NCBI RefSeq assembly: GCF_015207665.1
Contig: NZ_JADEWL010000065.1
Coordinates: forward strand, 1 to 36,237
Direction of reading: 5' to 3'
From: Plectonema cf. radiosum LEGE 06105
GTDB taxonomy: Bacteria; Cyanobacteriota; Cyanobacteriia; Cyanobacteriales; Nostocaceae
Length of the DNA stretch: 36,237 bases
A program made the position numbers and the translations under genes. Every line of letters starts with the position of its first letter. The stretch's first letter is position 1. The notes beneath the pieces are model-generated. The model made no database searches, was not told where the DNA came from, and saw only the letters and a program-made list of their open reading frames with translations. Below, one piece after another: positions 1-8,750 of the stretch.

Positions 1-488
1 GATTCACGTTCGTTGGGGTTGACAGCCATTATGGGGAGTGGATTGGCTTCATCTGAGAGTCCCAAAGCCAAAGCTACATCTTCGATTTGCCACGCATCGA
101 GGCAATCCGTATGGGTTATACCGATTGTCGCCGGAATTGATGCATGATGGTTCATGTAGTTGAGAATTTTACGTGCGTAACGAAATTGATTAGGACGATG
201 TGCATCTACTAAAAGAATATAAGCGTGGGCTTTTTCAATCAAAATGTCCCACATAAAATCGAATCGGCTTTGTCCGGGAGTTCCGTATAAATGTAATGAT
301 TGATTGGACGCGATCGTTAATTTACCAAAGTCTAAAGCGACTGTAGTTTTTTCCTTTAATTCGGCTAACTCATCGGTTGCTCTTTTGTCGGTGTCAACAA
401 CATCAATTTCACTAATTGTCCGAATAAATGTAGTTTTTCCCGCTCCTACACCTCCTGTAACTACAATACGAAGAATTTCTGATGTCAT
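1..488 (-). CDS. Ras-like small GTPase, N-terminal part (cut by window edge)
   Basis: Reading starts at the ATG at 488 and stays open to base 1, giving about 162 residues with no stop, so the C-terminus lies outside the window. A Walker A/G1 loop GGVGAGKT is at residues 12-19, a G3-like LYGTPGQ stands where Ras proteins have DxxG, and ITHTDC stands where NKxD is expected. This is the pattern of the bacterial MglA/Rab-like GTP-binding proteins common in cyanobacteria. The start codon shares its A with the stop of the PATAN gene upstream (TAATG), so the two are probably translated together and may work as a regulator-GTPase pair. The process they control cannot be read from the sequence; surface motility or signalling is only a guess. 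Confidence 0.85.
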   Translation of the reverse strand, partial: MTSEILRIVVTGGVGAGKTTFIRTISEIDVVDTDKRATDELAELKEKTTVALDFGKLTIASNQSLHLYGTPGQSRFDFMWDILIEKAHAYILLVDAHRPNQFRYARKILNYMNHHASIPATIGITHTDCLDAWQIEDVALALGLSDEANPLPIMAVNPNERE

Positions 489-1369
489 TAAGCTTTGCTC
501 CTTAAATACCCAACAAGATTTTGCAGCAACGAACTGCTGACTTGGGGTGTTTGTGATTCTTGATGCTTTTTAGCAGCTCGCGAACCATATTTATTTACCC
601 AAGTTAAATCCATATCATAATTGTATGAATGGGAATTTGATGTTACTTGGGGTACTTCTTCTATCAAACCTACAAGCATTAATCGAAAAGCCGCTTGCTG
701 AATTTTAATAGCTGGTTGATGAAGTTGAACCGCAATATCTTTTATGGAAATATCACCACTCGCAAATTCCCAGATTTGCCATTCAAAAGCATTCAAGCGC
801 AGTTGTGGTTTACTTTGACTAATATTTCGTATACCAGATTCTACATTCGGTAGCGCTGCTTCCAACACTTGCCAATTTTTCAACACTCTTAAAGCCATTA
901 AAGTTACTTCTGTGGCTTTCAAACTTAATCCTGTCATCTCAGTCATCGGTAAACTGGCTTTACAATCGAGTTTAAATACACCTTTTTGAATTTCAAATAA
1001 TTGACGAACTTGCTGTAATTGATTAGCAAATAATAAGTTTAATTGTTCTGCACTTAAAACCTCTTGAGTTTTTAACTGCAAACCAAAAGGTGTAGTTGTA
1101 GATGTATTACTATAAATATTTTCTAAAATCTGCGGTTCTGTCCAATTTCTCTGGGCAATTTTTGCAACTAAACCTCTACCATTTAAACGATGTGCTGCGG
1201 CGACTACACGACCATTTCTGAACCAAATATAAAAGTATTTAGCTTTAGATTGAGGAGAATTAATATCGGGCAAAGTACATACATTTAAACAACCAGATTT
1301 GCGTCCTTGCTCGATAAGTTGGAATAACTCAGCTAGGGAAAAATCTGTAAAAGAACTACTGAGAGTCAT
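488..1369 (-). CDS. PATAN (DUF4388) domain protein
   Basis: The 293-residue protein opens with FSLAELFQLIEQGRKSG, the start of the PATAN/DUF4388 domain first named in the cyanobacterial response regulator PatA. This domain covers roughly the first 130 residues. The rest is helical with no receiver, kinase or DNA-binding motif that I recognise; residues 190-245 look like a winged-helix-type C-terminal module. No signal peptide or membrane segment is visible. It precedes and overlaps the small GTPase by one base, so both form one minus-strand operon. The known family is a protein-interaction module in signalling proteins, and the link to the GTPase suggests an effector or regulator role. The exact role is not known. 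Confidence 0.8.
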   Translation of the reverse strand: MTLSSSFTDFSLAELFQLIEQGRKSGCLNVCTLPDINSPQSKAKYFYIWFRNGRVVAAAHRLNGRGLVAKIAQRNWTEPQILENIYSNTSTTTPFGLQLKTQEVLSAEQLNLLFANQLQQVRQLFEIQKGVFKLDCKASLPMTEMTGLSLKATEVTLMALRVLKNWQVLEAALPNVESGIRNISQSKPQLRLNAFEWQIWEFASGDISIKDIAVQLHQPAIKIQQAAFRLMLVGLIEEVPQVTSNSHSYNYDMDLTWVNKYGSRAAKKHQESQTPQVSSSLLQNLVGYLRSKA

Positions 1370-1929
1370 AAGTTTAAATATTTTGAATAATTTGTATTTT
1401 TTGTATTAAGATGCACCCTAAATTACATTTCTTTGCTATGTAATTTTTATTACCATTGAGTTTTTAGCTTGTGCTGATTGCGCTTAACTATCGCTTCAAC
1501 AGTATACTAATCGCTTTACAGCCAATATTTCCGTAAAAAAAGTTCAATGTAATTTTACCTAAGAGATACTCATACGTGTTAGTACGTAAATTATAGCTTT
1601 TTTCTAGTTCTATTAAGTATCAATATACAATGTATAACCATTGACTTATTTCAACTATTATATTGAAAAATTCTGGCATAAACGCTGATTATTTTGCTGT
1701 AATATGACCAAAAAGCCCATAAACATTGATGATTTTATCTAGAAAATTTACGCAAGTTTTTTCAATTATTATTGTTTATTTCATTACCTCTAGATAAAGC
1801 CATGTTTATGTTGAGATTCTTTCTGCTAAAGTTAACTTTGATGAATAAATTGCAACATTACGTTTGATTGAATGAGCTATCAATCAAAGAATAATTAATA
1901 TTTCGTAATATAAACTAAAAAAACTTACT
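1370..1929. other. AT-rich intergenic region between divergent genes
   Basis: About 560 bases separate the divergent PATAN and DUF6816-like genes. No convincing reading frame, tRNA or hairpin terminator is seen. It is strongly AT-rich and probably holds both promoters and long 5' leaders, but no promoter can be assigned with confidence. Confidence 0.5.
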
Positions 1930-2703
1930 ATGAAGCTGATTTGGACTTTTTGCTTGATTTTATTATTAGTGTTCTGTACCGATAACGGTAACGCTAAGGC
2001 AGGGGAATTAAATCGACGATTAAAAAATTTTCCGCAGTGGGAGAAATTAACTTTGGTAAAATCTGCGGCAGGAGACTTGACATATCCCGAATGGATGAAG
2101 GGGGAATGGTTAGTAAAAAGTACTATGCTCGATTTAGTTGCACCTTTAGCACCGGATATTGTCACACCGGGGTTTGAAAGTAATCGTCAGTTTCTTGATC
2201 GACCAGTTAATTTTCAAGTCAGATTTATAAATCCATTGGTCAATCAAAAAGCAGAAAAGAAAAAAGTTATTGCCGATAGAGCATACAACAGTTTGAACTT
2301 AGCGCAAGCTGTTTTAGGTGATGATGTAGTTAAAGCAGTAAAATTAGATCCTAATTCTCCTAACCGTCAGATTACATTTTTGCGGGGAGAGCGTCAATTA
2401 GTTTCTATTGTTAAAAACCGTGCTACGGAAACCACCGCCGACGGTAAATTTATTACAACAGAAGTATTTCAACAGTTATTTAAAGGTGGTTCACGTCCTT
2501 ATCTCAATTCAGTAGAATCAACTACGTCATATAAAAGATTATTTACACAATCTACATCAAATCCAGTAATTGAAGCAGATCAAGTTACTGCTGTATATCT
2601 TTCATCTCAAGACCCAGATTACTTTAAAGCAGCTAATAAACCAGTAGCTTTATATAGATATCGGTTGGAATTTTTCCCCATAACTTCTAAGGGTAATTGG
2701 TAA
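1930..2703 (+). CDS. Exported conserved cyanobacterial protein, DUF6816-like
   Basis: The protein has 257 residues. Residues 1-24 form a Sec-type signal peptide: MK, then the hydrophobic core LIWTFCLILLLVF, then small residues ending AKA. The mature part carries the WMKGEWLVKS segment at about residues 55-65, typical of a lipocalin-like family found in cyanobacteria and plastids that I place as DUF6816 from memory. It is probably a soluble lumenal or periplasmic protein of unknown function. The last residues (KGNW and the stop) lie inside the heptamer repeat array that follows, so the original C-terminus may have been altered by repeat expansion. It stands alone between divergent and convergent neighbours. 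Confidence 0.7.
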   Translation: MKLIWTFCLILLLVFCTDNGNAKAGELNRRLKNFPQWEKLTLVKSAAGDLTYPEWMKGEWLVKSTMLDLVAPLAPDIVTPGFESNRQFLDRPVNFQVRFINPLVNQKAEKKKVIADRAYNSLNLAQAVLGDDVVKAVKLDPNSPNRQITFLRGERQLVSIVKNRATETTADGKFITTEVFQQLFKGGSRPYLNSVESTTSYKRLFTQSTSNPVIEADQVTAVYLSSQDPDYFKAANKPVALYRYRLEFFPITSKGNW

Positions 2704-2857
2704 TTGGTAATTGGTAATTGGTAATGGGTAATTGGTAATGGGTAATGGGTAATTGGTAATGGGTAATGGGTAATTGGTAATTGGTAATTGGTAATTGGTA
2801 ATTGGTAATTGGTAATTGGTAATTGGTAATTAAAATCTAAAATCTAAAATCTAAAAT
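2691..2857. repeat. Heptamer short tandem repeat array (TGGTAAT/GGGTAAT)
   Basis: About 20 head-to-tail copies of the 7-mer TAATTGG, with TAATGGG variants, run to about 2831. Three to four copies of AAAATCT follow. The array begins inside the last codons of the DUF6816-like gene and supplies its stop. Such short tandemly repeated repetitive (STRR) sequences are characteristic of heterocystous cyanobacteria. The same heptamer, inverted, appears inside phnI near 5555-5590. Confidence 0.95.
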
Positions 2858-2966
2858 TGCCATAGAAAAATTTTTCCCAAGTTTTACTCTCAAATAACTT
2901 TACATGGGATTTGTAATCAATCAATTAATTAATTTCAAAAACTAATCTATAAACTAAGGTTTAGAT

Positions 2967-3716
2967 TCAGCCTCTTCCAACTTCGGTAGTTGATAATTCC
3001 TCATTTGATGGAGGATTACTCGGTAATTCCAAGCAATATCCAGCACCATATACAGTTTTGATATAGCGGGGATGACGCGGATCTGGTTCTAGTTTGGTTC
3101 TCAAGTGACGGATATGTACACGAATGGTTTCAATATCATCATCTGGATCGTAACCCCAAACTTCTCGAAGTATTTCGCTGGGAGAAACCGTTTGTCCGTG
3201 ACGTTGTAGCAAACAATGAAGTAATTCAAATTCCAAGTGAGTTAACTTGACAGTTTGAGTGAACCATATTGCTTCAAATCTTTCCGGAACTAAAGTCAGC
3301 GAACCGTAATTGAGAATTTCGCTGTGCTTTGCTGCTTGAGGAATGCGATCGGTACGTCGGAGTAAAGCACGCACCCGAGCCAACATTTCCTCTACTTCAA
3401 AAGGCTTAGTTAAATAATCATCCGCACCTGCATTAAAACCTTCAACTTTATCCTGAGTTTGACTCAAAGCGGTTAACATCAATACCGGAATATCAGAAGT
3501 ACGCTCATCTCGACGCAAGCGTTGACATACGGTAAATCCATCAACCTTCGGTAACATCAAATCCAACATAATTAAGTCTGGCTGCAATTGTAGTGCTAGC
3601 GCTTGACCTTTGATACCATCTTCAGCTTGACTGACATCGTAACCAGCCATTTCTAAATTAACGGCTACCAACTCGGAAATTGCTGGATCGTCATCTATGA
3701 CAAGAATTCTCGGCAT
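2967..3716 (-). CDS. rpaA: Response regulator RpaA (OmpR/PhoB family)
   Basis: The 249-residue protein has an N-terminal receiver domain: acidic pocket DDD at 8-10, phosphoacceptor Asp in [13 protein letters not shown] near residue 52, and Lys in LTKPFE near 104. A C-terminal winged-helix DNA-binding domain ends in [13 protein letters not shown] and [13 protein letters not shown]. The combination [19 protein letters not shown] and [14 protein letters not shown] is what I recognise as RpaA, the circadian output regulator acting below SasA/CikA, rather than RpaB, which starts quite differently. Length and domains are complete. The gene is monocistronic and divergent from the hydrolase gene. The exact paralogue call is from remembered family sequence. 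Confidence 0.85.
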   Translation of the reverse strand: MPRILVIDDDPAISELVAVNLEMAGYDVSQAEDGIKGQALALQLQPDLIMLDLMLPKVDGFTVCQRLRRDERTSDIPVLMLTALSQTQDKVEGFNAGADDYLTKPFEVEEMLARVRALLRRTDRIPQAAKHSEILNYGSLTLVPERFEAIWFTQTVKLTHLEFELLHCLLQRHGQTVSPSEILREVWGYDPDDDIETIRVHIRHLRTKLEPDPRHPRYIKTVYGAGYCLELPSNPPSNEELSTTEVGRG

Positions 3717-3873
3717 TATGAAATAATTGTTACTGTGTATTAAGGAAAGTTAAAAATCTTTGGGAAATACAAAGATTGCTTTAATGATTATAAAAAAAAA
3801 ATTAAATATAACATAAAGCTTAAAATTAAAATATTCTAAAAAAAACTACAAACCAGACAGAATATCTTATACA

Positions 3874-5103
3874 ATGTGTATTACAACCTACAATCCACCC
3901 TGGTTTTTACGAAACGGCGTGTTAATGACCGTCGGTGCAGCTTTGTGGGGAAAAAAGAATTGGCAAACTGCTCTCAACTTACCAGAGCCTAGTTATCAAG
4001 AGCAAGTATTTACAGGCGCACAAGGAGTACCTCTGTTCGGACTGGTAGCTATTCCGGAAAATCCTCGTGGCACTATTATAGGCACCTACGGCATTATTGG
4101 CGATTTAGAAGAGGAATGGTTTCTCAATATTTTGGGGCGTAAAGCCTACGCTCAAGGGTATGCGGTAATATTGTTTGATTGGCGCGCTCATGGTAAAACA
4201 GCAGAATTATCCCCAACCTTAACCAGTGATGGGTTGTATGAAGGGGAAGATTTTGTTCGCATCGCAGCAGCAGCTTTATCAATGGGATGTCCCCCGAAAT
4301 TTTGGTTTACAGGATTCTCTTTAGGAGGACAATTGGCGTTATGGGCAGTTAAAGCAGCTGTAGAATTAACCCAAACTGAGGAAATAGCAATAAAAGAGAG
4401 GGATATCGGTGGTGGTGCGGTAATTTGTCCCAGTTTAGATTCCAATCCTTCCCTTAAGTATTTGACTAGTTATCCGGTAGGCAGATTTTTAGAAGCGAGA
4501 ATTGCTAAGAGATTGAAAAAACTAGCATGGGAAATTCACAATCATCATCCAGGAAATTTAGACCCAGATGCAATCGAAAGAGCAAACAGCATATGGGGAT
4601 TTGACAACGAATTAGTCATAGAAAAGTTAGGTTTTCCCTCAGTCGAAGCTTACTATCAAGCAAGCAGCGCTTTACCTCTTCTTCCTAACCTTAGCAAACC
4701 AACTTTAATCATCTACGCCGCAGACGACCCCTTTTTTGCACCAACCATCATCCCAGAGTTACAAGCAGCCTGCGCCGAAAATCCAGCAATAGACTTAATA
4801 CTTACTCAATATGGTGGTCATGTTGGTTATTTAAGTAGTAAACAGTGTCAGGAAGAATACGGAGATAGAGACCCATGGTGGGCTTGGAATCGAGTCTTGG
4901 AGTGGGTGGAATCAGATGGGGAGACAAGGGGATGTGGAGACCTTTGGAACAAATTAACTGTCCACTGTCAACTGTCAACCATATTGAAAACTGGAGCAAA
5001 TTTATGCCTTATGTTGCTGTCAAGGGGGGTGAAAAAGCAATTGAAAATGCTGAAGCACTGCTTAAATTTTTGCGTCGTGGTGATACTGATGTACAAGAAT
5101 TGA
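3874..5103 (+). CDS. Alpha/beta hydrolase, YheT/EMB8-like, with aberrant C-terminus
   Basis: Nucleophile elbow GFSLGG places the catalytic serine at residue 149. The acid is in YAADDPFF and the histidine in YGGHVGY, so the triad is complete. The N-terminal NPPWFLRNG supports the ATG at 3874 and resembles YheT/EMB8-type hydrolases; the substrate is unknown. The native protein seems to end near WVESDG (about residue 350). Beyond that the frame runs through a repeat (GGGGAGACAAGGGG, then copies of ACTGTCAACT) and 100 bases into phnI in another frame, giving about 60 low-complexity or hydrophobic residues with no family likeness. A repeat insertion has probably removed the original stop. It lies just upstream of phnI on the same strand and may share its transcript. 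Confidence 0.8.
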   Translation: MCITTYNPPWFLRNGVLMTVGAALWGKKNWQTALNLPEPSYQEQVFTGAQGVPLFGLVAIPENPRGTIIGTYGIIGDLEEEWFLNILGRKAYAQGYAVILFDWRAHGKTAELSPTLTSDGLYEGEDFVRIAAAALSMGCPPKFWFTGFSLGGQLALWAVKAAVELTQTEEIAIKERDIGGGAVICPSLDSNPSLKYLTSYPVGRFLEARIAKRLKKLAWEIHNHHPGNLDPDAIERANSIWGFDNELVIEKLGFPSVEAYYQASSALPLLPNLSKPTLIIYAADDPFFAPTIIPELQAACAENPAIDLILTQYGGHVGYLSSKQCQEEYGDRDPWWAWNRVLEWVESDGETRGCGDLWNKLTVHCQLSTILKTGANLCLMLLSRGVKKQLKMLKHCLNFCVVVILMYKN

Positions 5104-6248
5104 GTTTAGAGCAAATTCAACAACAGTTGGCTTTGGCTGTTAATCGGGTGATGACAGAAGGTAGCTTGTATGACGAAGAACTTGCAGCCCTTGCGATTAA
5201 ACAATCTTGGGGAGATTTAGTAGAAGCAATATTTTTATTACGAGCATATCGTACTACTCTTGCTCGGTTATATTACAGCGAACCGATAGATACTGAAAAA
5301 ATGCGGGTTCGACGGCGGATTAGTGCCATTTTCAAAGATGTACCCGGAGGACAATGTTTGGGACCAACTTTTGATTATGTCCATCGTTTACTAGATTTTA
5401 AATTAATGGCAGAAGGGGAGGTTCCGACTGCACCGTTAGGAGAAATCAATTCCGAATCGATATCCAGAGTTGTTGATACTTTGAATCAAGAAGGATTGAT
5501 TGAGGATGGGGAGATTAAAGGACAAAGAGACAAGGGGATGGGAGAAAATAAATCAATTCCCAATTACCAATTACCAATTACCAATTCCCCAATATCCAAT
5601 TTTCCCACACCTTACGACATTACTCGTGAACCGCTGACTTTCCCGGCTTCTCGTGATGCGCGATTGCAAAATTTGGCTCGTGCTGATGAGGGTTTTTTAC
5701 TGTCTTTAGCTTATTCTACTCAACGGGGTTATGGAAGAAATCATCCTTTTGCTGGAGAGATTCGCATGGGGGAAGTCGAGGTGGTAATTTGTCCTCCGGA
5801 GTTGGGTTTTGATGTGGTTATAGGAGAAATTACTGTTACTGAGGTGCAGATGGTAAATCAGTTTAAAGGTAGCAAGGATATTCCGGCGCAATTTACTTGT
5901 GGTTATGGATTAACTTTTGGCTATAACGAACGCAAAGCAATGTCGATGGCTCTTATAGATAGAGCGATGCGGGCTTCTGAGTTAGATGAAACGGTAGAAA
6001 GTCCGGCTCAAGATATAGAATTTGTGATGTCTCACTCTGACAATGTTGAAGCTCAAGGTTTTGTACAACATTTAAAATTACCCCATTATATCGATTTTCA
6101 AGCAGAGTTGAATCTGGTGCGAAAAATGCGTCAGGATGCATCGAATAATAAACAAGATAAAGATATTATCGATAAATTCTCTGAAAAAGATTCTGTTTGT
6201 CAAGAGTCCCAGGTTACAAAAAACATGGATATTTCGGAAAATATTTGA
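5004..6248 (+). CDS. phnI: Carbon-phosphorus lyase core subunit PhnI
   Basis: I chose the ATG at 5004 because the protein then begins MPYVAVKGGEKAI, the usual PhnI start, with GGAG upstream as ribosome site; the frame opens earlier at 4875 but those residues are repeat-derived. The protein has 414 residues against about 354 in E. coli. Later motifs YDITREPLTFPASRDARLQ and GYGRNHPFAGEIR are typical. PhnI is the nucleosidase-type subunit that, with PhnG/H/L, attaches the phosphonate to the ribose of ATP. About 35 extra residues (roughly 168-202) are encoded by small repeats, including TTACCAA heptamers kept in frame. The C-terminal tail after about residue 370 is also not typical of the family. 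phnG and phnH, normally directly upstream, are absent. Confidence 0.93.
   Translation: MPYVAVKGGEKAIENAEALLKFLRRGDTDVQELSLEQIQQQLALAVNRVMTEGSLYDEELAALAIKQSWGDLVEAIFLLRAYRTTLARLYYSEPIDTEKMRVRRRISAIFKDVPGGQCLGPTFDYVHRLLDFKLMAEGEVPTAPLGEINSESISRVVDTLNQEGLIEDGEIKGQRDKGMGENKSIPNYQLPITNSPISNFPTPYDITREPLTFPASRDARLQNLARADEGFLLSLAYSTQRGYGRNHPFAGEIRMGEVEVVICPPELGFDVVIGEITVTEVQMVNQFKGSKDIPAQFTCGYGLTFGYNERKAMSMALIDRAMRASELDETVESPAQDIEFVMSHSDNVEAQGFVQHLKLPHYIDFQAELNLVRKMRQDASNNKQDKDIIDKFSEKDSVCQESQVTKNMDISENI
5505..5610. repeat. Repeat-derived in-frame insertion within phnI
   Basis: A stretch rich in GGGGAGA/GACAAGGGGATGGG is followed by about four CCAATTA heptamers, the inverse of the array at 2691. It lies between the conserved EGLIEDG and YDITREPL segments of PhnI and keeps the frame. 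The GGGGAGACAAGGGG part also occurs at about 4916-4931, at the end of the hydrolase gene. Confidence 0.8.
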
Positions 6249-6381
6249 TCAACTATGGAATCAGCAAAATGATTTCAGGTTTGAATCATATTACTTGATC
6301 AAAAAAATAATATACATAAATACGTAATAATATTTGCCCGTATACTTCATGCAAAATTTCACATGATAAATGGTATAATTC

Positions 6382-7578
6382 GTGACATTACAGCAACAAA
6401 TAAAAGAATCTCCCAGATTAAAAAAAACCACAAAAATAGCTATCGAAGGTGCGGACGTACTGACACCATCAGGTTGGGAAAAAACTACCACAGTTCTGAT
6501 TGAAGATGGACGTTTTGTGAGTGTCAAACGGACTGCTGATACAGATGGATACCAACAAATCAAAGCTCAAGGATTGCGGATGTTTCCGGGTATTGTTGAT
6601 TTACATGGTGATGCTTTTGAAAGGATGATTTGTCCTCGTCCTGATGTCAATATTCCTTTAGCGATCGCGATGGTTGAAAATGACCGCAATTTATTAGCAG
6701 CAGGTATTACAACTTATTTTTGTGCGATTACCGATTCCTACGAACCCGGTTTACGGAGTCGAGAAACAGCAAGAAATTTAATTGATTTTATCTGGGGAGA
6801 AGGACAATCTCTTTTACGCTGTAATCATCTAATTCATATCCGACACGAACTGACAAACACAAAAGGACATGAAGAATTGTGTAGGTGGTTGGAGCAAAAA
6901 CGCATTCATTTTTTATCAATAAATGACCATTTACCTCCTTTAGAAGATAGATATAAATGGAGGAGACATATTAGTAGTTTGCGTCAACGAGTGACGCTAT
7001 CAAATCAGGAAATTGTAGAAATGCTCACCGAGCTTCAAGAACATCGACAAGAAGGAAGTTTACAAGTAGAACAACTGGTTGAACTAGCGCATATTTACCG
7101 TATTCCCGTCGCTTCTCACGATGACGACTCTCAAGAAAAAGTTGCATTAAGTCATCGTCGGAGAATGGCGATCGCCGAATTTCCTGCTAATGTTGATTTA
7201 GCTGCTGAAGAACGTAAATTTGGTGCGGCAGTACTAATGGGTGCGCCGAATTTAATCCAAGGTGGTTCTCATATCGGTTGGATGAGTGTTGTGGAAGCAG
7301 TCAAAAATGATGTACTAGATTGTCTTTGTTCCGATTATCATTACCCTTCTCTATTTCATGCTCCATTTAAATTACATTCGTCCGGTTTAATGTCCTTAGA
7401 ACGGGCATGGGAGCTAATTTCCAGTCGCCCCGCAGCAGCAATTGGACTTGGTAAACAAAAAGGTAAAATTGCCCCCGGATTTGATGCCGATTTTCTTTTA
7501 ATTCATCCTAATAATCCTTTACCATCATCAATTGCATCAGTTTATATTCAAGGGAAAGAAGTTGCAAAGTATTCTTAA
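6382..7578 (+). CDS. PhnM-like amidohydrolase (divergent paralogue)
   Basis: This 398-residue metal-dependent amidohydrolase resembles PhnM throughout: metal site DLHGDAFERM (PhnM has ELHTDNLEK), then HIRHEL, SINDHLPP, ASHDDDSQ, LMGAPNLIQGGSHIG and CSDYHYPS. Start is GTG at 6382, because an in-frame stop at 6376 excludes anything earlier. Canonical PhnM removes pyrophosphate from alpha-D-ribose 1-methylphosphonate 5-triphosphate. This copy, placed between phnI and phnJ, differs at HGDAFE and in its middle region and belongs to the second PhnM-type subgroup seen in some phosphonate clusters. A related nucleotide-ribose phosphonate may be its substrate, which is inference. It coexists with a canonical phnM at the end of the cluster. 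Confidence 0.85.
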   Translation: MTLQQQIKESPRLKKTTKIAIEGADVLTPSGWEKTTTVLIEDGRFVSVKRTADTDGYQQIKAQGLRMFPGIVDLHGDAFERMICPRPDVNIPLAIAMVENDRNLLAAGITTYFCAITDSYEPGLRSRETARNLIDFIWGEGQSLLRCNHLIHIRHELTNTKGHEELCRWLEQKRIHFLSINDHLPPLEDRYKWRRHISSLRQRVTLSNQEIVEMLTELQEHRQEGSLQVEQLVELAHIYRIPVASHDDDSQEKVALSHRRRMAIAEFPANVDLAAEERKFGAAVLMGAPNLIQGGSHIGWMSVVEAVKNDVLDCLCSDYHYPSLFHAPFKLHSSGLMSLERAWELISSRPAAAIGLGKQKGKIAPGFDADFLLIHPNNPLPSSIASVYIQGKEVAKYS

Positions 7579-7795
7579 TAGGTTTGCATCTTAACTCAAA
7601 ATTCAAAACTCAAAACTCAAAACTCATAACTCATAACTCCTACTCCCTTCCCGTTAAAAGATTACCGAAAAAAAAACCGCAGAGACACAGAGAACGCAAA
7701 GCAAAGAGATAAAGAGAAATAGGTAATTTTCTAGCGGGATAGGAGTAACTCAAAACTCATAACTCAAAACTCAAAACTCATAACTCTTATAATGT
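7579..7795. repeat. Short repeat cluster (AACTCAAA/AACTCATA)
   Basis: Two blocks of AACTCAAA and AACTCATA units flank an A-rich segment (CGCAGAGACACAGAGAACGC) of a type common in cyanobacterial gaps. No reading frame or terminator is apparent. It fills the whole gap between the phnM-like gene and phnJ. Confidence 0.8.
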
Positions 7796-8686
7796 ATGGC
7801 AGATTATCAACAAAAATCAGATTGTGAAGGTGGTTTTAATTTTGCTTATTTAGATGAGCAAACTAAACGTTCTATTCGTCGTGCTTTACTGAAAGCTGTT
7901 GCAATTCCAGGACATCAAATACCCTTCTCTTCTCGTGAAATGCCGATGTCTTATGGTTGGGGGACAGGTGGAATACAAATTACGGCTTCGATAATTGGGA
8001 AAAATGATGTACTAAAAGTAATCGACCAAGGTGCAGATGATACAACAAATGCGGTTAATATTCGCCGATTTTTTAAGCAAGTTTGCGGGGTAGAAACAAC
8101 TGAAAAAACTAGTAATGCAACTTTAATTCAAACTCGTCATCGCATCCCTGAAACTCCATTGAAACCAGGACAGATTATTATTTATCAAGTACCGACTCCG
8201 GAACCTTTACGCTGGTTAGAAGCTTCGGAAGTTGAAACTTGTAAAATGCACGCTTTGGAAGATTACGGTTCGATGTACGTCAAGCTTTATGAAGACATCA
8301 CTAATTATGGTCATATATCTACTTCCTACGACTATCCGGTGATGGTACATAACCGTTATTTAACGAGTCCGAGTCCGATTCCCCGTTTTGATAATCCTAA
8401 AATGCATATGAACCCCGCACTTCAATTATTTGGTGCAGGAAGAGAAAAGCGTATTTATGCAATTCCTCCTTATACAAAGGTTAAAAGTCTGGATTTTGAA
8501 GATTATCCTTTTACAGTTGAGAAATGGGATAGAGCTTGTGAATTTTGTGGTTCAAAAGAAAGTTATTTAGATGAAGTATTAATTGATAACAAAGGTGGAA
8601 AAATGTGGATATGTTCTGATACAGATTATTGTAATCAGCATAGAATTTTTGGAAATGGGAAAACAAAGAAAGATATTAACTTCTAA
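7796..8686 (+). CDS. phnJ: Carbon-phosphorus lyase PhnJ (radical SAM-type)
   Basis: This 296-residue protein is the catalytic C-P lyase that cleaves the carbon-phosphorus bond of the ribose-phosphonate intermediate, releasing the hydrocarbon. Four cysteines near the C-terminus are spaced CX2CX21CX5C (C248, C251, C273, C279). In E. coli PhnJ the first three bind the 4Fe-4S cluster and the last is the radical-relay cysteine, and all are kept here. FNFAYLDEQTKRSIRRALL and MPMSYGWGTGGIQ are family signatures. Length is normal. It is followed by phnK after a 64-base gap made of ACTATCAACT-type repeats. The active-site residues indicate a working enzyme. Confidence 0.97.
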   Translation: MADYQQKSDCEGGFNFAYLDEQTKRSIRRALLKAVAIPGHQIPFSSREMPMSYGWGTGGIQITASIIGKNDVLKVIDQGADDTTNAVNIRRFFKQVCGVETTEKTSNATLIQTRHRIPETPLKPGQIIIYQVPTPEPLRWLEASEVETCKMHALEDYGSMYVKLYEDITNYGHISTSYDYPVMVHNRYLTSPSPIPRFDNPKMHMNPALQLFGAGREKRIYAIPPYTKVKSLDFEDYPFTVEKWDRACEFCGSKESYLDEVLIDNKGGKMWICSDTDYCNQHRIFGNGKTKKDINF

Positions 8687-8750
8687 CTTGAACTTTAACA
8701 ACCAACCACTATCAACTATCAATTAACTACTAACCACTATCACTTAATTA

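Noticed and set aside
304-540. Plus-strand frame opposite the GTPase
   Set aside because: It is the antisense of a clear GTPase and has no family features.
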